From Limnanthes douglasii subsp. nivea (lineage: Eukaryota > Streptophyta > Magnoliopsida > Brassicales > Limnanthaceae), in NCBI GenBank assembly GCA_036936605.1, contig JAUPFV010000001.1, positions 342,747,081 to 342,811,080 on the forward strand: a DNA stretch of 64,000 nt. Direction: 5' to 3'. The notes below the pieces were generated by a model. It saw only the letters and a program-made list of their open reading frames with translations. It searched no databases and was not told the DNA's origin. Position 1 is the first letter of the stretch. The number at the start of each line of letters is the position of its first letter. Positions 9,565 through 23,400 of this stretch are shown piece by piece. A program made the translations under genes and the position numbers.

Positions 9565-12500
9565 TCAAGTGTTTTTGGTGGGTAAGAAATAATGAGAAAT
9601 GTTAGAAGCTCTTTTTTCAACATTAGACCGCTTATGTGGGCGTAGCCAGGTTCTGACTTCACGTTGGATCTCTGGTGGTAATTCATCGATGACAGATGGA
9701 TCAATATCCTCCATTTTGTAGCTCCATACTTCCCTTCTTTCTTCATTGTTGTCGGAATTTGTCCCAGTCTCGGCCATGGAGCCTTCTATCTGCAACTCCG
9801 TCGGATTTTGTTCTGCGCAATTATCAAATGCCAAGATCGTTAAAGGGAGTGTTGAATTAACTTACACAAGGAAATCTAATCAGGAAATTACCATGAGATG
9901 ATAAAGATTTAATATCATTAATGCTTTCAGTATGTCTCTGCTCCAATGACGTGTGAGACGCGTCTTGAGTCTTAAAGAAGTTCAAGATTGAACAAGTTCC
10001 CTACTTTCATATTGGGATCACGTGAAAAAAGGAAGACAGAACATACAAATATAATAAAGCCTATATAAATAAATGATATTAAAAGAAAAAATCGAGATGC
10101 TTTTGTTCACGTAGGGGTTGCCCCATATGTATTTTCTAAACATTTCTCAATCCATGAAGTAGAGATATGGGCATAACATGCAAGTAAAAACTATAGGTAC
10201 ACTGAAACTTGCTAGAACTTCAAAGCCTATTCAAAAGAATCAAAGACCTACATATATAATGAGAAAGCAAAATATCTATGCTCGATCAAAAACAAAAAAA
10301 AAAAATAGAGTAATACACATCCCGTAACATTATGATATGACGTAGCAGGGAGTCAGCGATGAGATATGGAAAGTACATACTTGAGTCTTGTCCTCCAATA
10401 CGTTTCTTTTCTGTCCTTTCTTTCCCTTCTTAATTTGAGATTCATTTTTTGGAATTTCTGGTATTGCATTTTGGTCGTATCCTGAAAACTCTTTACTTCC
10501 TAAATAGGCGGCCTCCAAAATCGACCATTAGAAGGAAGACTACAATAAAAAAGTAACAACCAAATCGGAGAGCAATAGTTATAATTCAAAATTACCAGAC
10601 TGCGATAGTGTTGTTGATTGGTTCAAGTTCTCTGGTGCTTGCATTGATGAGCAAGATGGATGCTGTAGTAATAAGATTCACACAAAAGGGACATTTGGGA
10701 GACATGAACACAAGTAAAGATGATATTGAGACATCAAATTTGAACATACATGCTCATACGGGATAAATATATAGAAAGAGATAAACAGCTAACAGAATCA
10801 AAGCAACTCGAAAATGGCAGCCAGAACATAAGCTGACATATATACGTTGTATGCTCATATTGTTAACAAAATGCGTACAAGCTGGAAATTACTTCTAGAC
10901 GTCAACCAAAAGCTCTTTCTAATGTTACATTTCGTATAAAAATTATTTTTTGACCTTTCCTTTGGCCTCATATAACATTTTTCTTCCAAACAATGCATGT
11001 TAGCATGTACAAAGAAATAATCTGAGAGTGGTCATTTGAAGTCCTTTTGAATCCTTTATTTATAGGTGGCAAATGTCATTAAGTTAATAAAACAAAAAGA
11101 TCACAAAAGAAAGTGCAAGCCAAGCTTCTCAATTTCAGAAAAGGTGAAAAGAGCAAAGATAATTAATTTCTATCTTTAACGAAAGGGGTAGCATTACCAC
11201 CTAGGAAGAAATGAAAAAGTATGAGCATTTATATGACAAAAGGTATGTAACCAAAGTATTCTTGATTTATATATCTCATTTCCTTTTGCAGGGACTGTGT
11301 ATATTACTTATTGTTCTAACGTGTGCTTGGCAATTACTATATTTTGTTGCCAGATTGGCCATATAAACAACCATTAAGCACAAAATTGTCAATGATCAAT
11401 ATAACTAATCAGAATCGGCAAAAGAAAGAGTGGATCTGTCTTAACCTGCTCTTGCCACATATATTGTCGCTCTTCATGACTCGAAGCAGGTTCAATCAAA
11501 GTTGGAGTTTCTTCTGCATGCAGCTCAATTTGGGACTCCAATGATTTCACTTCTGAGTAGCTTTGACAGCCTGAATGGACAACAGCCAACATTAGGCCAA
11601 ACTCTGTAATACCAATCAAGAACTTAAAAGTAAGAAGAGATTAGTAATAATATGGATACTTGAGGGAGGCACTGAAGTAGGTTCCTGGATGAGGTTATCA
11701 TGTGCCTGCTTCGAAGAAGCGCATGATGTCGATTGACCATGAAAATATTTCATGATGGAACAGGTTCCCTACAAGATAGGTGCGGGAAGCCAGTGTATTA
11801 ACTCTCTGAATGAACACCAGATGCAGCAAACAAATTATAAATTTACTTATGGTCATCTTAAGGTACAAATACCAACTCCTCTTCTCTAACAGACTAAAGT
11901 CTTATCAGAAAATATATTACCAAGCATAAGATCGCAAAAGGTTATTTTGCTGAAAAATTGATAATTATCTATGTTATTAGAAGTATACCAGAAGATACTT
12001 CAATAATATGATGTCCAAAAATTAATCTAAAATTACATCTGAAAGGTTCACTTCAAACTCACAGTCGGTATAGCAACAATTTTACTTGCTGAAACAGAAA
12101 GTCCCGTGATTGCCCATGCACCATTCTTATTTCCTTGATTCTTGGTTCCATAAGAGCCCATATACTCACGTAACGCAGCTTGAAATAGGTTGGAGGCATC
12201 TTCTTGGATCTTTGATGCTCCATATCTCAATGGACACGATTTGGAGGGAAACTTTTTATTTGATTCTGAGTCACTGGGCTGCAAGGTGACTTAAGAAAAA
12301 TATTTGACATATCCAGACCGATTTGACTAGATGAAGATACCGAAGGAAAGTAATCAAAATAGATAAGTTCAAATTTAAGTACCTTGTAAGCACTGGCATG
12401 CAGAGTAAGAGTATGCGCAATCCGCTTGTTCAGCTCTAAGTCTGAACAAAGACGTTCGCTAAGCTCTTCAGAGAGTTGATTCAGCCAGTGCTGAACCTAG

Positions 12501-15500
12501 AGATAACAAGCCAATAAAACAATATAAGCAACTAAGTCTCAACATACTCATTTAAAAGTTTTACTAGAATTAGAAACGAGTACACTTTTCTTCACTTTCA
12601 TGCACTATGGTAAGGTAGGAAAGGAGAAACGGATACTAAAGCAAATAGACTTCTGTTTCAGTACCAGGGTGGCTTAAGATTAAATAGCACAAAGGTTTCT
12701 TATATGGGTAAACTAACTTGAGATAAGATTTATAAGTAGAGTATTCCCTATTACAGAGAGGTTACCTAAAAACATGACCTTTTTGTGCAGAACCACAGTT
12801 TTCAAGCACTTTGCATGAGATTCGCGAGAAACGGTATGAAAATGATGATGCCCCAAACACTCAAATAAGTAGGGTTCCTGAGTCCATACTAGTATAAACA
12901 ACGAGGCATGCTTTTATAGTTGAGTTTTAAGTATCCTTAAGAGAGATCAAAAGGTTAATTTATATTAGACGTTGATAACATCAAACGGTTAATCTAGGTG
13001 GTCGTGGTTTAGATATGATAATGGGACTTGGGACCCTTCTTTAAGAAGGCGGATGTATATGCACCAAGTGAAAAGAACAAAATACACCACCCATTCCATA
13101 TTGCATGTTTTTTAAGGTTTGTTGCAGAGAGATTAAGAACGACATGCAATATTTAGTTTTAAGGGGGAAATATACTATTTTACCAAATTAACCCTTGGGA
13201 ATTCTAATAGAAATAAAGTATCTATAAGACAAGACTATATCCATAAAACCAAGTAAGATTATATAAAAGAAGTATTGGGTTTCTAAAACGACAGGTATCT
13301 TGAAGAAATATTCTTATAGATCAACATGTATTATGGAGTGGAGCGAGTTATAAATATCTCAAACCTACAAAGCTACCTACAAACACAAGTCTCTGAACAC
13401 AATAACAATGTGTAAATACAACAGTATCCTGAATGAATAAGCCCCAACGTCTTCCATGTGGTAAATTAATAGTTACTAGTAAAAAGCATAGTTATTAATA
13501 GCGTTTTGTGCAGCGTAGCGCAAAGGGTCTCCGGAGCAATAGCGCATAGCGACGCGATTAGCGCGCGCTATTCGTAAACATAGCGCACACATATAATAAT
13601 ATAAATATAAATAATATGTTAATATTAAAAGTCAAAATATTCAAAATAAACATTCAAAATAAACATGTCTTACAAAAATAACTCAAACCTTTCTTAAATC
13701 AAACAAGTCTAAGAATTTTTCAATCCATAATATCGAACAATAAACCAATTTTAAATTTCATCATGCCATATATCTTCGTAGATTTCGTCGAAGAAGATAG
13801 GAAAAAGTTCTGTCTTTTCACCTTCGACGATTTTGTTTTCCTTTCTCGATGTCTAATCTGGTGGTAAGGGTAAGGATTCTCGATTAGGGTTTCACGACTA
13901 TTCTGTATTTTAGTGTGATTATGGGCCAGGCCCAAATATTTAAATTGGACCGACTATAGCGCACTGCTTTTGCGCTGCGCTATAGCCCAAATAGCCCACT
14001 TAGCGTGGGCTAATTGAAGTCAGCGCTTCATTGCGCTGCGAAGCGCAAAGGGTGCGCCTCGCATCGCTATGAGCTATTGCGCGCGCTATTGGAGCTATTA
14101 ATAACTATGGTAAAAAGTAAATATTAGGGAATAAACTGTAAAAGATTAAAAATGGTGGTTATTATAGAAAACTAATAGGCCTTACTTCTACAAAAAGTTT
14201 TAAGAAAAAAGGGATGCCTAGGCTCCTATCTCTTGTCCGAACTACCAGAGCAGTGCGGAATAACCAGCAACCATTCTCCATACCAGAGTATTTTCTGTAC
14301 TTGGGCTGGCAGGTGTCTCATTTGATGACCTTAAGGTTCCAATACGATATGGAAGCGCAAAGGGTAATTTCATTTACACAATGCGATTAGGAAACAAAAC
14401 ATGTCCTAAGGCTTTGGTATTTATGAACGACTTTCTATGGAGAAACTATCAAATATAAATTAATTATAACAAATAATGGACGATGATCTTATGAACACCA
14501 AAAATTCACTGCTTTCCTTCGAACAAGAACTCCTTGCTAAAAAACTCTCCTCAGTTCTTGAACGATCTAATTGTGTTGCAAAATCAGTTCCTTCACGAAA
14601 ACAGAAGAATAAGTCTTCTCTCAACCACTTTAAATGTATCTTGTGGAAGGACGTTCCCCAGTAAAACTAATGAGCGTAAAGGTTCAACAACCTTAAGTTA
14701 GGTATTGCCGCGAAATATAATTCATTGGGTTATACAATTTAACTGTACGACCAAGCTCAAGACGAAATTTAACTTCACTATAGAATTAAACTACTAAAAA
14801 ACAAACTCCCATATAATATATGGAATATGAGAAGAAGTTGAATAGAATAACATAGAGTGGACGAGAATTTCATAGACTGAGACAGAAATTCTTACAGTTG
14901 TAAGTTTCTTTAGAGCCCGAGGACCCGGAAATGATTTTCCAGAACCATGGCTCTTGGGGAGAAGACGCCCCTGTACTTCCTCTCCACTAATTCCTCTTGC
15001 AATATTCCATAACCAAGTACTGAAGCGTGTGGAAAGAAGATGAATCAAAATAAATACACAAAAAATCTTCACATGGCATGATAACTTAAAAAACAATACT
15101 GAAAAACAAGGATACTGCATACACCATCTCATAAACTTAAGAGAATAGAAACTACATATGTACCAGTTGACATGAACAAGGTCTTCAGGATGATAACTGC
15201 TTACCCAGTGTTGATACCATAAAGCTCTTGTAACTTCTCCTCGGAAAACTGCAATAAATCTCCAACAGTATTAACACCCAGATCGATTTGTAAGGAACTG
15301 CCAAGCTTCCCTCCAAGCTGTTTCCTGTAGATTAATTCCATCAGTAAAAAAATCCTTTGGTTGTATTTATGTATATAAAGTCTCCAATCCCTTAGGTTTC
15401 GTAGTTACAACCAATGTGGCTTAGTTTATACAAGCTGCTGAATTCTCAACCCTAAAACAGAGAGTTCATGCTCTTAGTATATGTGCTTGGATACTCGAAG

Positions 15501-17790
15501 TTCTTTGAAACTATATGAAAGATGAAGAGATAACAAAAAAAAGGGTGTTCAATTGTGATGTCATTTATATAAAATTCATAAGTGTAGTAATAAGCCTAGT
15601 AAAAGCTACCAGAATCTTACATTTTTTTTATCGGTAAAGAATATAGTAATTCTTTTACAGATGAGTCCGGTACTACTGTCTGCTGGGCAGGTTTATTCAT
15701 ACCACTTGTAAGTTTGGCCAGCATCTGCAAAGAAGCCGTGTCACCAGCACCACAGCAACAATATATGAACATACATGAATAATAGATACTGCTCCATACC
15801 TTATTATGAGCTATTCCAGCAGAACATGTGAATCCAGTCTGTTTCAAGACTTCCATCCGAAGTTCTGCGACAATGAAAACCGCACAAGCTAATAACTTAT
15901 TACGATGATCAGCATCACTGCTGCGTAACCATTCTTTCACACTTTTTTTGCCGTCTCCTTCATCCTGAATCCAATGCCAAATTAGAATAAAGTAATGCAA
16001 ACGGAGTAGTCTACCAAAGATTTCAGCCCCATCAGTCTCTTGAGTAAATTGTTTATTAGATCTTTACACTATACATGATAAATAAGACATACGGAAAACT
16101 GAGTCAATTTCCAACAGTCTATAGAATAAAGACAAAAACCTTAACATATATGTGTATGCATCCATTCCAAATCCGATTCAACTAATCGCTTAAGCATTAG
16201 TAAGAAGTCGGAACAAGCAGTTATCCATGCTATATCAACAAGTGTTATATGGTAATAAAGACCTTGCCCATGCATTATAAATCTGGAATCCAAGCAAAAC
16301 AAAAATAGAGGAGCCTGAGAAAGGATTGTTATAGCAATGATCTTCATATTCTTCGCCTGATCAAATAATTATATATTTCGGGTATATTTATCATAAATAA
16401 GTCTGGCACAATATAGCCTGTGATACAAAAGTGAGCAAGCGAAATTCAAAGATTTTAAGAAATCAGTAACTACCTCTTTGACCAGTCCCAAAATATGTGA
16501 ATTGAGAACTTCATCATCTATTACATTCAAGCTCTCAGGGGGGGCTTCTGCAAGCATAGTTTCTGCTGCATCAGTAAGGTCAAGGTATACTTCATCAATC
16601 GAAGCCCTCTCACACCGCCCTTTCCTAGCTAGAATAGAAACCACCTGCAAAATTTATGTAATTAAACAAACGGATTTCATCAAAAGCTAGACCATGATGG
16701 ATCTAAGAGCAGAATAGCACTGGCATGCCACATCTCAGTAAAATGTATCAACATCTCAAGATACCTCTGAGCCAGCATTGCGATATATAGTCAAGTCAGC
16801 TTTACCGCGAGACACTGGGACTTGAACCAACTGAATTTGTGGGCAGACATTCTTCGCCTCATCACCTCTCATTGAACTATAACCAAATTTAGGAAAACAT
16901 GGGTTGCCTCTACCATAAATTAGTGATAACTTACTGACTGCACATTTTACTTACCGCTTCACACCATAACTACGTGCTTCATAGCTCACAGCAATCAAGC
17001 CCCCACCTTTCCACTCGTTATACTGTACAACAGCAGTAGGCAGACCCTTCAACTCTGGCTGCTTCCGTTGCTCGACTGTAATGTATAGGAAATAACACTA
17101 TAAATTGTAAAGGCAGTAAAAATATAAACTTTGCATGAAAATCCTTCAAGCAAGACAAGACTGATCCTCTAATTCCGAAAAAGAAAAAAAAAATCAACAT
17201 GAGAAAGATATAGCAAAAACTAGACACCACAGGGTCACTATAACTATTCAAATCAATGGGCAAACACAAGAGCATCATCAGCAAATTTATTTACCATGCC
17301 CAAACCACCTAGATACTTGACTGTAAACAGTGCCAACAATATAATAAGCAATGCACAAATCAATACCCAATTTACATTTTCTCCTGGAAGCACAAGGAAA
17401 CACTCAACCCTATATGATCAGCCATACAACTCTTCCTCTTCCATTGGCTGCCATTTTAGGTACTGAAAATTCGTGACCATACAGAGACTGGAAAAGTAGA
17501 ATCACTAACGGCTAAAATTCATGACGTTAAATGCTTAATTTGGTAGTTCTATAAACGCATCAACGATAACTAACCCTACGCGATACCATATGATTCATAA
17601 AAAAAAATTACATCGGCCTAAATGAAATAGAGGGAACGGAACGAGAAGAATTAAAGACCGAGAATCTTGGAAGAGGGTGTAATCTGAAACACTAAATTTT
17701 AAAGGGAGAGAGACCTTGGACATAGAAACAATCCATGTCAACATGAGCGATAACTCTAGCATCGGATGATTCTGGTCTCGGTATTGGCAT
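9565..17790 (-). CDS. POLH: DNA polymerase eta (Y-family translesion polymerase), 16 exons
   Basis: Nuclear polymerase that copies past UV lesions. Coding exons, in order: 17790-17715, 17075-16955, 16876-16765, 16644-16474, 15964-15800, 15724-15621, 15324-15205, 15019-14896, 12496-12383, 12278-12063, 11768-11660, 11570-11446, 10662-10596, 10499-10381, 10000-9892, 9812-9565. All introns are GT-AG. The exons sum to 2100 nt, 699 residues, with phases agreeing at every junction (Arabidopsis POLH is about 670). Catalytic acids are D18 and D20 region (HVDMDCFYV) and D120-E121 (SIDEV). The palm, fingers and thumb are followed by the little-finger region to about residue 440. The tail carries PIP-box-like SIMKYF (445-450), a basic nuclear signal (565-573), PIP-box-like SILNFF (585-590), a ubiquitin-binding UBM (654-674, with LPPEIQ) and a C-terminal ISHYF. 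The start fits the conserved MP-RPE-SDARVIAHVDMD opening. It appears intact. Confidence 0.96.
13487..14109. mobile_element. hAT MITE inside POLH intron 8 (623 bp)
   Basis: Perfect 16-bp terminal inverted repeats CATAGTTATTAATAGC are flanked by an exact 8-bp duplication GTAAAAAG (13479-13486 and 14110-14117). Subterminal regions are dense in GCGC-rich motifs such as TAGCGC and GCGCTGCG, in contrast with the AT-rich intron. A 71-codon minus-strand frame in the middle shows no transposase similarity I recognise. The intron it occupies runs from 12497 to 14895, by far the gene's longest. Confidence 0.92.
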
Positions 17791-17886
17791 TCCTTCGTCC
17801 CTAGAACCTCCTTGTCTCTTTCTAGGGGTTTTATCTTCTTCCTAAGTTGGGTGTAAACTTGAAAGCAATTGAAGGTTTAGTTTTGA

Positions 17887-17901
17887 GAATGGCGCGCCAT
17901 T
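17887..17901 (-). promoter_or_regulatory. Possible E2F-like palindrome upstream of POLH
   Basis: A TGGCGCGCCA palindrome lies about 100 bp upstream of the POLH start codon, in otherwise AT-rich sequence. E2F sites have a GGCGCG/SSCGC core and occur in plant replication and repair genes, so a role is plausible, but the flanking T-run is imperfect and this is inference only. Confidence 0.25.
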
Positions 17902-18065
17902 TCCACCATTTTCTCATATAGAACGCTGGGTAGTCGAACACGAACTTCGCCTATGTAAAGAAGGGCTTTTGGCCCATACATTGGTCCGGGACAAGTATAA
18001 ATAAAACGAATGATAGTAAAAGTGAGGCCAGGAAGTCTAGTTAGCCAACACGTGTATCAAAGCTA

Positions 18066-18455
18066 GGTTTTGAATAGTAACTCGTCCCGTACCCGACTAT
18101 GGACTTCGGTCACAGATAGTCGTTGGTAGTCCTGGACTATCTATTTTGGTGACATATAATCCCTGACTTTCAAAAGTCTGTTGGTAGTCCCTGGAATATC
18201 CAGTATGGATAAAGTTAGTCTCATGCGCATGTTTATTAAGGGGACTAATTTTATCAAAAATAAAAAGTCAAATGACTAAATTTATCGAAAATGAATAGCT
18301 GAGGAGTATCTGTCACAAAAATTGATAGTCAGCACATGCAAAGGGATAACTTTATCCAAACTGGATAGTCGAGGGACTACGAACGGACTTCTGAAAATCC
18401 ATGGACTATCTGTCAACAAATGCGATAGTCCAGGGACGAGTTACTGTTCAAAGTC
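18066..18455. mobile_element. Palindromic Mutator-like MITE, copy 2
   Basis: Left end GGTTTTGAATAGTAACTCG pairs with the complement of the right end, GACTTTGAACAGTAACTCG. The flanks hold a 10-bp direct repeat ATCAAAGCTA at 18056-18065 and 18456-18465, the size range expected for Mutator-like insertion. Inner arms share GTAGTCCCTGG and GGATAAAGTTAGTC with the copy at 6525-6959. It lies about 275 bp upstream of the POLH start codon. Non-coding. Confidence 0.88.
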
Positions 18456-18740
18456 ATCAAAGCTATTATTGGTATTATTTTGTCAAAGGTGTATTATTGT
18501 TGGTCTCATTTTATAGATGGTAATTTTGTATCTGTAAATACACTAGTGGCTATTTTGATAGCCATAACGAATTTTGTTCACTAATCATGTCCTTTAGAAT
18601 AAGAGTTATTTTAGTCTAATAATTAGTTTTTTTTTTCATGTTTGGTCAAAGAGACGATGTGATATGATGTGTTTATTTTTTTAATTTTTTTATGTTTTAA
18701 AAATTTGTATTAAAAAATTGAAACTGAAACAACATTATTA

Positions 18741-18993
18741 GGTTAAGAACCTTGGTTAGTTATGGATTTAGTCATTTGTTTCAAAACTCCAATTCAAATT
18801 ATATTTGTATCAAAAATGTCATTTTTATTGGTTTTCTTTGCATTTATAGTCACAAGCGGTGACCAAAAGTGTAAAAACAAGATCAACAATAGTGACCATT
18901 GGTGCAACAAAGTGACTGTTTTGATTGGAAATTTAGATAAGTATTTGTTTTGAAACAAGTGATCAACTCGGTGACTAACCATGATTTTTAGCC
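18741..18993. mobile_element. Short foldback MITE
   Basis: Left arm GGTTAAGAACCTTGGTTAGT pairs with the complement of the right arm, GGCTAAAAATCATGGTTAGT. Pairing continues through GTTTCAAAAC and GTCAC...GGTGACC-type blocks to the centre. The flanks share ATTATTA, a candidate but uncertain target duplication in AT-rich DNA. Superfamily not established. Confidence 0.6.
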
Positions 18994-19589
18994 AATATTA
19001 TTAATAGATATAACAAAAAAATTAAGAATAACACTAAATAACAAAACATAATTTAAAAATAACAATACGATAAACTAAAGTTACAAGGTAGGCATTTTTA
19101 GTTTTTTAGAACGTATGTCGTTTTATAGTTTTGGTTAATTACTTTCTAAATTTGCAAATATTTGTCACTCCGACCGAATAATGGATTCATCTAGCCAAAT
19201 TCAATTTTTAATCTTAAAAATTCCAACCAATATGAACGATGGGTAGAGGTGCGTTCGAATGGATCATAATTTGTTAATTGAACGCGGACAATATTATAAA
19301 ATAGAGTCTTATTATTAACATAATAAACAACTTAAATCATAATTTTTTATGCTAACGAAATGATTTACATTCACATGAGCAATGTAAACTTTTTTTCTTT
19401 CTCTTAAATGAGGTATAATACATTTTAGAGGTAAAAATATTCGAAGTGCCTCGTAAAGAAAATGTAAACATGATGCATTTAAACACGTCTACAATGACAA
19501 AACAAATATCCGCTTTGGTTTTAACAGTGTTGGATACTTAGATTCCTTGATATAACATGCCCTTAAAAGTTTATTTACCTCTTTATTAG
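18994..19589. other. AT-rich spacer, no gene seen
   Basis: No frame with protein-like composition and no repeat ends recognised. Confidence 0.5.
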
Positions 19590-20490
19590 CAACTTTGGTT
19601 TTCTTTAGCAAAACTTCTCTTCGATATCAGTTGCGCATGGCATGGTCATAATCAGAATGATATAAACAATAGAATGATTTGCATTTCTCATTGTTAGCTA
19701 CCTTCATCTCTCTCGGCCTTTGGTAACTTAGCATATTTTTAGTCTTATAATAAATAATGGTCATGCTTAAGATTAGTAACGTGAATCTAATGGCTAAATT
19801 CTTGAAATAGGTCGTACAAATTTTGTTTGATAGACATATTATTGAATCTAGCATTTTTTTAGACTCATATATGATTAAATCAAACACCTCATATTTCAGC
19901 TCAATTGCCTTTAGTGCAATGATACCTTTTTATGTATTTTTAAACGTTGGTGAACATATTTGAATGATGCAATAGTTTTCATATTCTTGACCGAGAATTT
20001 TAGTCAAATTCTCAAGAATTCGACTACCTTTTAAGAGCCATCTCTTAAATGTTTTTATTGTCATATTTATTATGCATCCATCAAGATTATTCAAATCTTG
20101 CACAAATTATTGCAACGTAGTCCTAGAGGGTCTCGCCGCTGTTCTCGTACATATTCATTGTATAGCCCCATTTTGTTTAATAGTCATTTTAATAATAATA
20201 TAGCTTGTGAATGAGCTTCAAAGATCCTCGAAACTCTAAATAAAGCTTGAGGAAAATTATTGAACCATGTTAGGGCACAAAAAATTTCATATAGAATGTC
20301 ATGCACACATGATGTCAATAACGCGTAGTCTGAGCATGATGTTATGGAATTTCATTAAGTGGTGCTCGGGTTGGTTGGCTCATTATACTTATCAATTTGG
20401 TAAGGTTCAAACTTTTGAAGTAGTTCTCCTTTCATAATTGATGTGTCAATACATATGTTTTCAAAGTGTATTTTACTATCTTAGATTTTT
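19590..20490 (-). pseudogene. Decayed Ty3/gypsy gag
   Basis: Read on the minus strand with frame changes, several blocks in the right order fit a plant gypsy gag. Near 20420-20350 is a KFEPYQIDKYNEPTNP-like opening of the capsid domain. Near 20250 is ALTWFNNFP, matching the A-L-T-W-(Y/F)-x-x-L-P core. Near 19680 is YCLYHSDYDH, matching the C-x-x-H-x-D-x-G-H knuckle that follows gag. Many stops and shifts. I found neither LTRs nor pol. The block order agrees with the gag of the gypsy elements at 39-40 kb and 48-49.6 kb. Confidence 0.5.
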
Positions 20491-23400
20491 TTTGGGACCT
20501 ATTCTTTTATGGTCACCTCGTCTTCGTTCTTTCATTTAGTCATTATTGTACTAAAGATAATTTAAGTACTAGATTTTCCCACATTTGTTTCCGGTTTGGA
20601 CATGAATGTTAAAGTGTCTTCATTATCCTCTATTTTTTAGTATCTTGTCATCGTTGTCCACATTATCATATATCCTCCCAAGATTTTAATAGAGAATTTC
20701 CGCATTTGTCAAAATTTGTAGCCTTTTAGTATTTTGACCATCTACATAATTTTTTCCTTCTCTTTATATTTAAATTGTATTAGAATTAATTGCTCTTATC
20801 TTAGTTTATTTAGTTATAGTTGTAATAGATAAATAATATATGGATTAGGGAAAGGGTCTTAGATAGTCTTTTATATTGCTTAATTTTTATTCACATTACG
20901 GTTTCTCATCATTCCATCTTCATCTTGCTCAGTACGTACATACATACTTGACCATACATCTGAGACATTAAAGAGCCAGGAGATACTTAACTTTAAGTTG
21001 GGCCTTTATCCATAAATGAACAATTTGTTACCATTTATTGGACTTAGGATTTTAGTTTACCGAAAATAGGTTACCTTGAAGGATAGTTTTCATTGATAGC
21101 GTTAAATTTAAAGAGGATGATTTATTTTCAATATAAAATTCCAAATATAATCCAACTCAATAAAGAAATAAATAAAATATCGATATATAGTAGTTATATC
21201 CCTTGCTAATATATGTTAATTTGAACCTTCTAAATGGAGAATGAGTAGTCTATATATAATAAAATAAAATAAAGTTGGATACATGACACGTGAGAAATAG
21301 GATAGGTGGCAGTCATCGAACACTGCTAGTCTGTAGGTTAGGCATATAATAAAATACTATATTTAACCAACCTTCGATTTTGGTTAATACGAGGTCATCT
21401 GAGACCTTCTTCTGTAAGTTTGTATGTAACGCCATGTTTAAGATCTTCATCAATGTGGATGGGTCTCTATAGTCGAAAATCAAATCCGCAGAAGTGTTAA
21501 AATGCCCAGTTGGATGTCTTCGCCAATATGAATAAATCTATATAACAAAAACCCTATACAAATATGTCGCTCGTACTTCAGTTAGATTCATATTAGTAAA
21601 ATACGTCTCATTAACCTATATCAAACTTGGCACTATATTTTTATCTTACGAGCTTAGTTTGTACGGGGTCTTGTGCTATTAAACTCAGTTTTGGCGCTAT
21701 CAGCTAAAGTTTTACCTTTAAGTATAAAGGTATATGTCATTGTGTGATATATACCCTTATTAGTGATTCATCTAGTACTTCGATCTAACACAAAGTATAG
21801 TTCAAGGATTATATTTGCTTTATGAGGTAAGGTTTGATTGGTTTCTTCTAAACTATTGATTGGGTCTATATGGTCTAAACTGAAGAAGAAACATTACAAG
21901 TGGTTAGCTTGTTGTAACATATGTGTCGAGCATGCATTGTTTTGTTTCGTAAACTGTGCTTTTGATGCGACACACATAATTAGAAGCATTTGATTTCGTA
22001 ATTGATCAACAATTATAAGAAAAATTTATATTGATAGGAAGTGTCGTGACGTTTTGTATATGAAGACTTTATGGGACATGCGCACTTCTGATCATGGTTT
22101 TTTTATCAATTTTTGAGATCAAATTGTTATGGGTATATTATATTGTATTTAGTTATGATTTCTCATTTTGTGTTTTTTAGTTTTTTGTTCTCTCATATTT
22201 TAAAAATCTTATGTTTACTATGTGAAGTTTTCCATTTTGCTTATCTCAGCTATCTCACCTTCCTTTTGTATTTGGTTTTTTTTCTCTAATTTTCATTCTA
22301 TTTATTTATCTTCTTCAAGATTTTAGAGGTCGAACTCTCTATTAACCCCAACCTATTCATAAGTATTTCTTTTAGTCTTTTGTTAAAATAATTTGTTATT
22401 GTTTTCTTGTTATTATTAAAAAGGGGAAGGGTAAAAATTGAGATACTTGATAATTTATTCAGTATTGTTGTTGATGACACGCAAATGGGTCTTATGCTTT
22501 TTAAAAGATAAAATAATAGCTCTAGATCATAACCATACTATAAAATCCATAGAGATTTCCTACAACTTCTTTTATCTTATTTATTATGTTTTTAACTTTT
22601 ATTTAAACTTTTGTTTAGCTCATTCGTGCTCCATTAATTTTAGTCAACCCTTAACTATCTAACTTCAAAATAAATTATTTTTAAGAATATGTTATTTATT
22701 AACCAAACTAAACAGTTAATATAAAATGATATATAAATCAAGGATAAATATATTTTAATCATCCATTTAATTGGACTTAAAATACTTCATATGACAACTC
22801 TCATTGGTCCAAGCTCAAGACGATGTTGCCGATGGGGATGTTAACCCACTGCGGTTTTAATCGTGTCGTAAATATTATCTTTGTAGTATGCTAATTATAG
22901 CTTATGCTGCTATAACTTCTTCCATATTTAGGGCTTCTACTCTTCTAATTGCTTCTACTTCGGGGGCCAACGATAGTCCCAAATGAGGTAATTCTGTAAT
23001 TGAACATTCATTTCGCATTGATTTGTTAAGTCACAAAGCTACATAACTACTAAAGAATAAGATATTAAAATACTTTAAAAATAATTGGTTGATTTTAAAT
23101 ATGTCATACTTTAATTTCCCTAATATGTAGACCTACCAATAAATTTCAAAGACAACGAGGTATGTTTCTTTCGTAGTATTGTTAACTAGAATTTCAGTTT
23201 CTCGTCCATCCATAATGTTTTGAAATATTCCAATACATTTTTATTTGTTTATCCCAAGATTTTCTGAAATTCTAACTCACTTTCATCAAGTTTATAGTCT
23301 CCAAGAAAAGACATTTTTCTCAAACCACAAATATGTTTTTCCACTACTTTAATTTAAGTATTTATTTTAGAGTAGTCTACAATCGTCATGATTCATACCA

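Noticed and set aside
13720..13935. Minus-strand 71-codon frame as a transposase
   Set aside because: No recognisable motif; it lies within a MITE and has low-information basic composition.
14794..17284. Single-exon minus-strand ORFs as separate small genes
   Set aside because: They are POLH exons read into adjacent introns or frames inside its introns.
21245..21360. Helitron 5' end
   Set aside because: Only the TCTATATATAATAAAA-type start is suggestive; no 3' hairpin with CTRR end or Rep/helicase was found.
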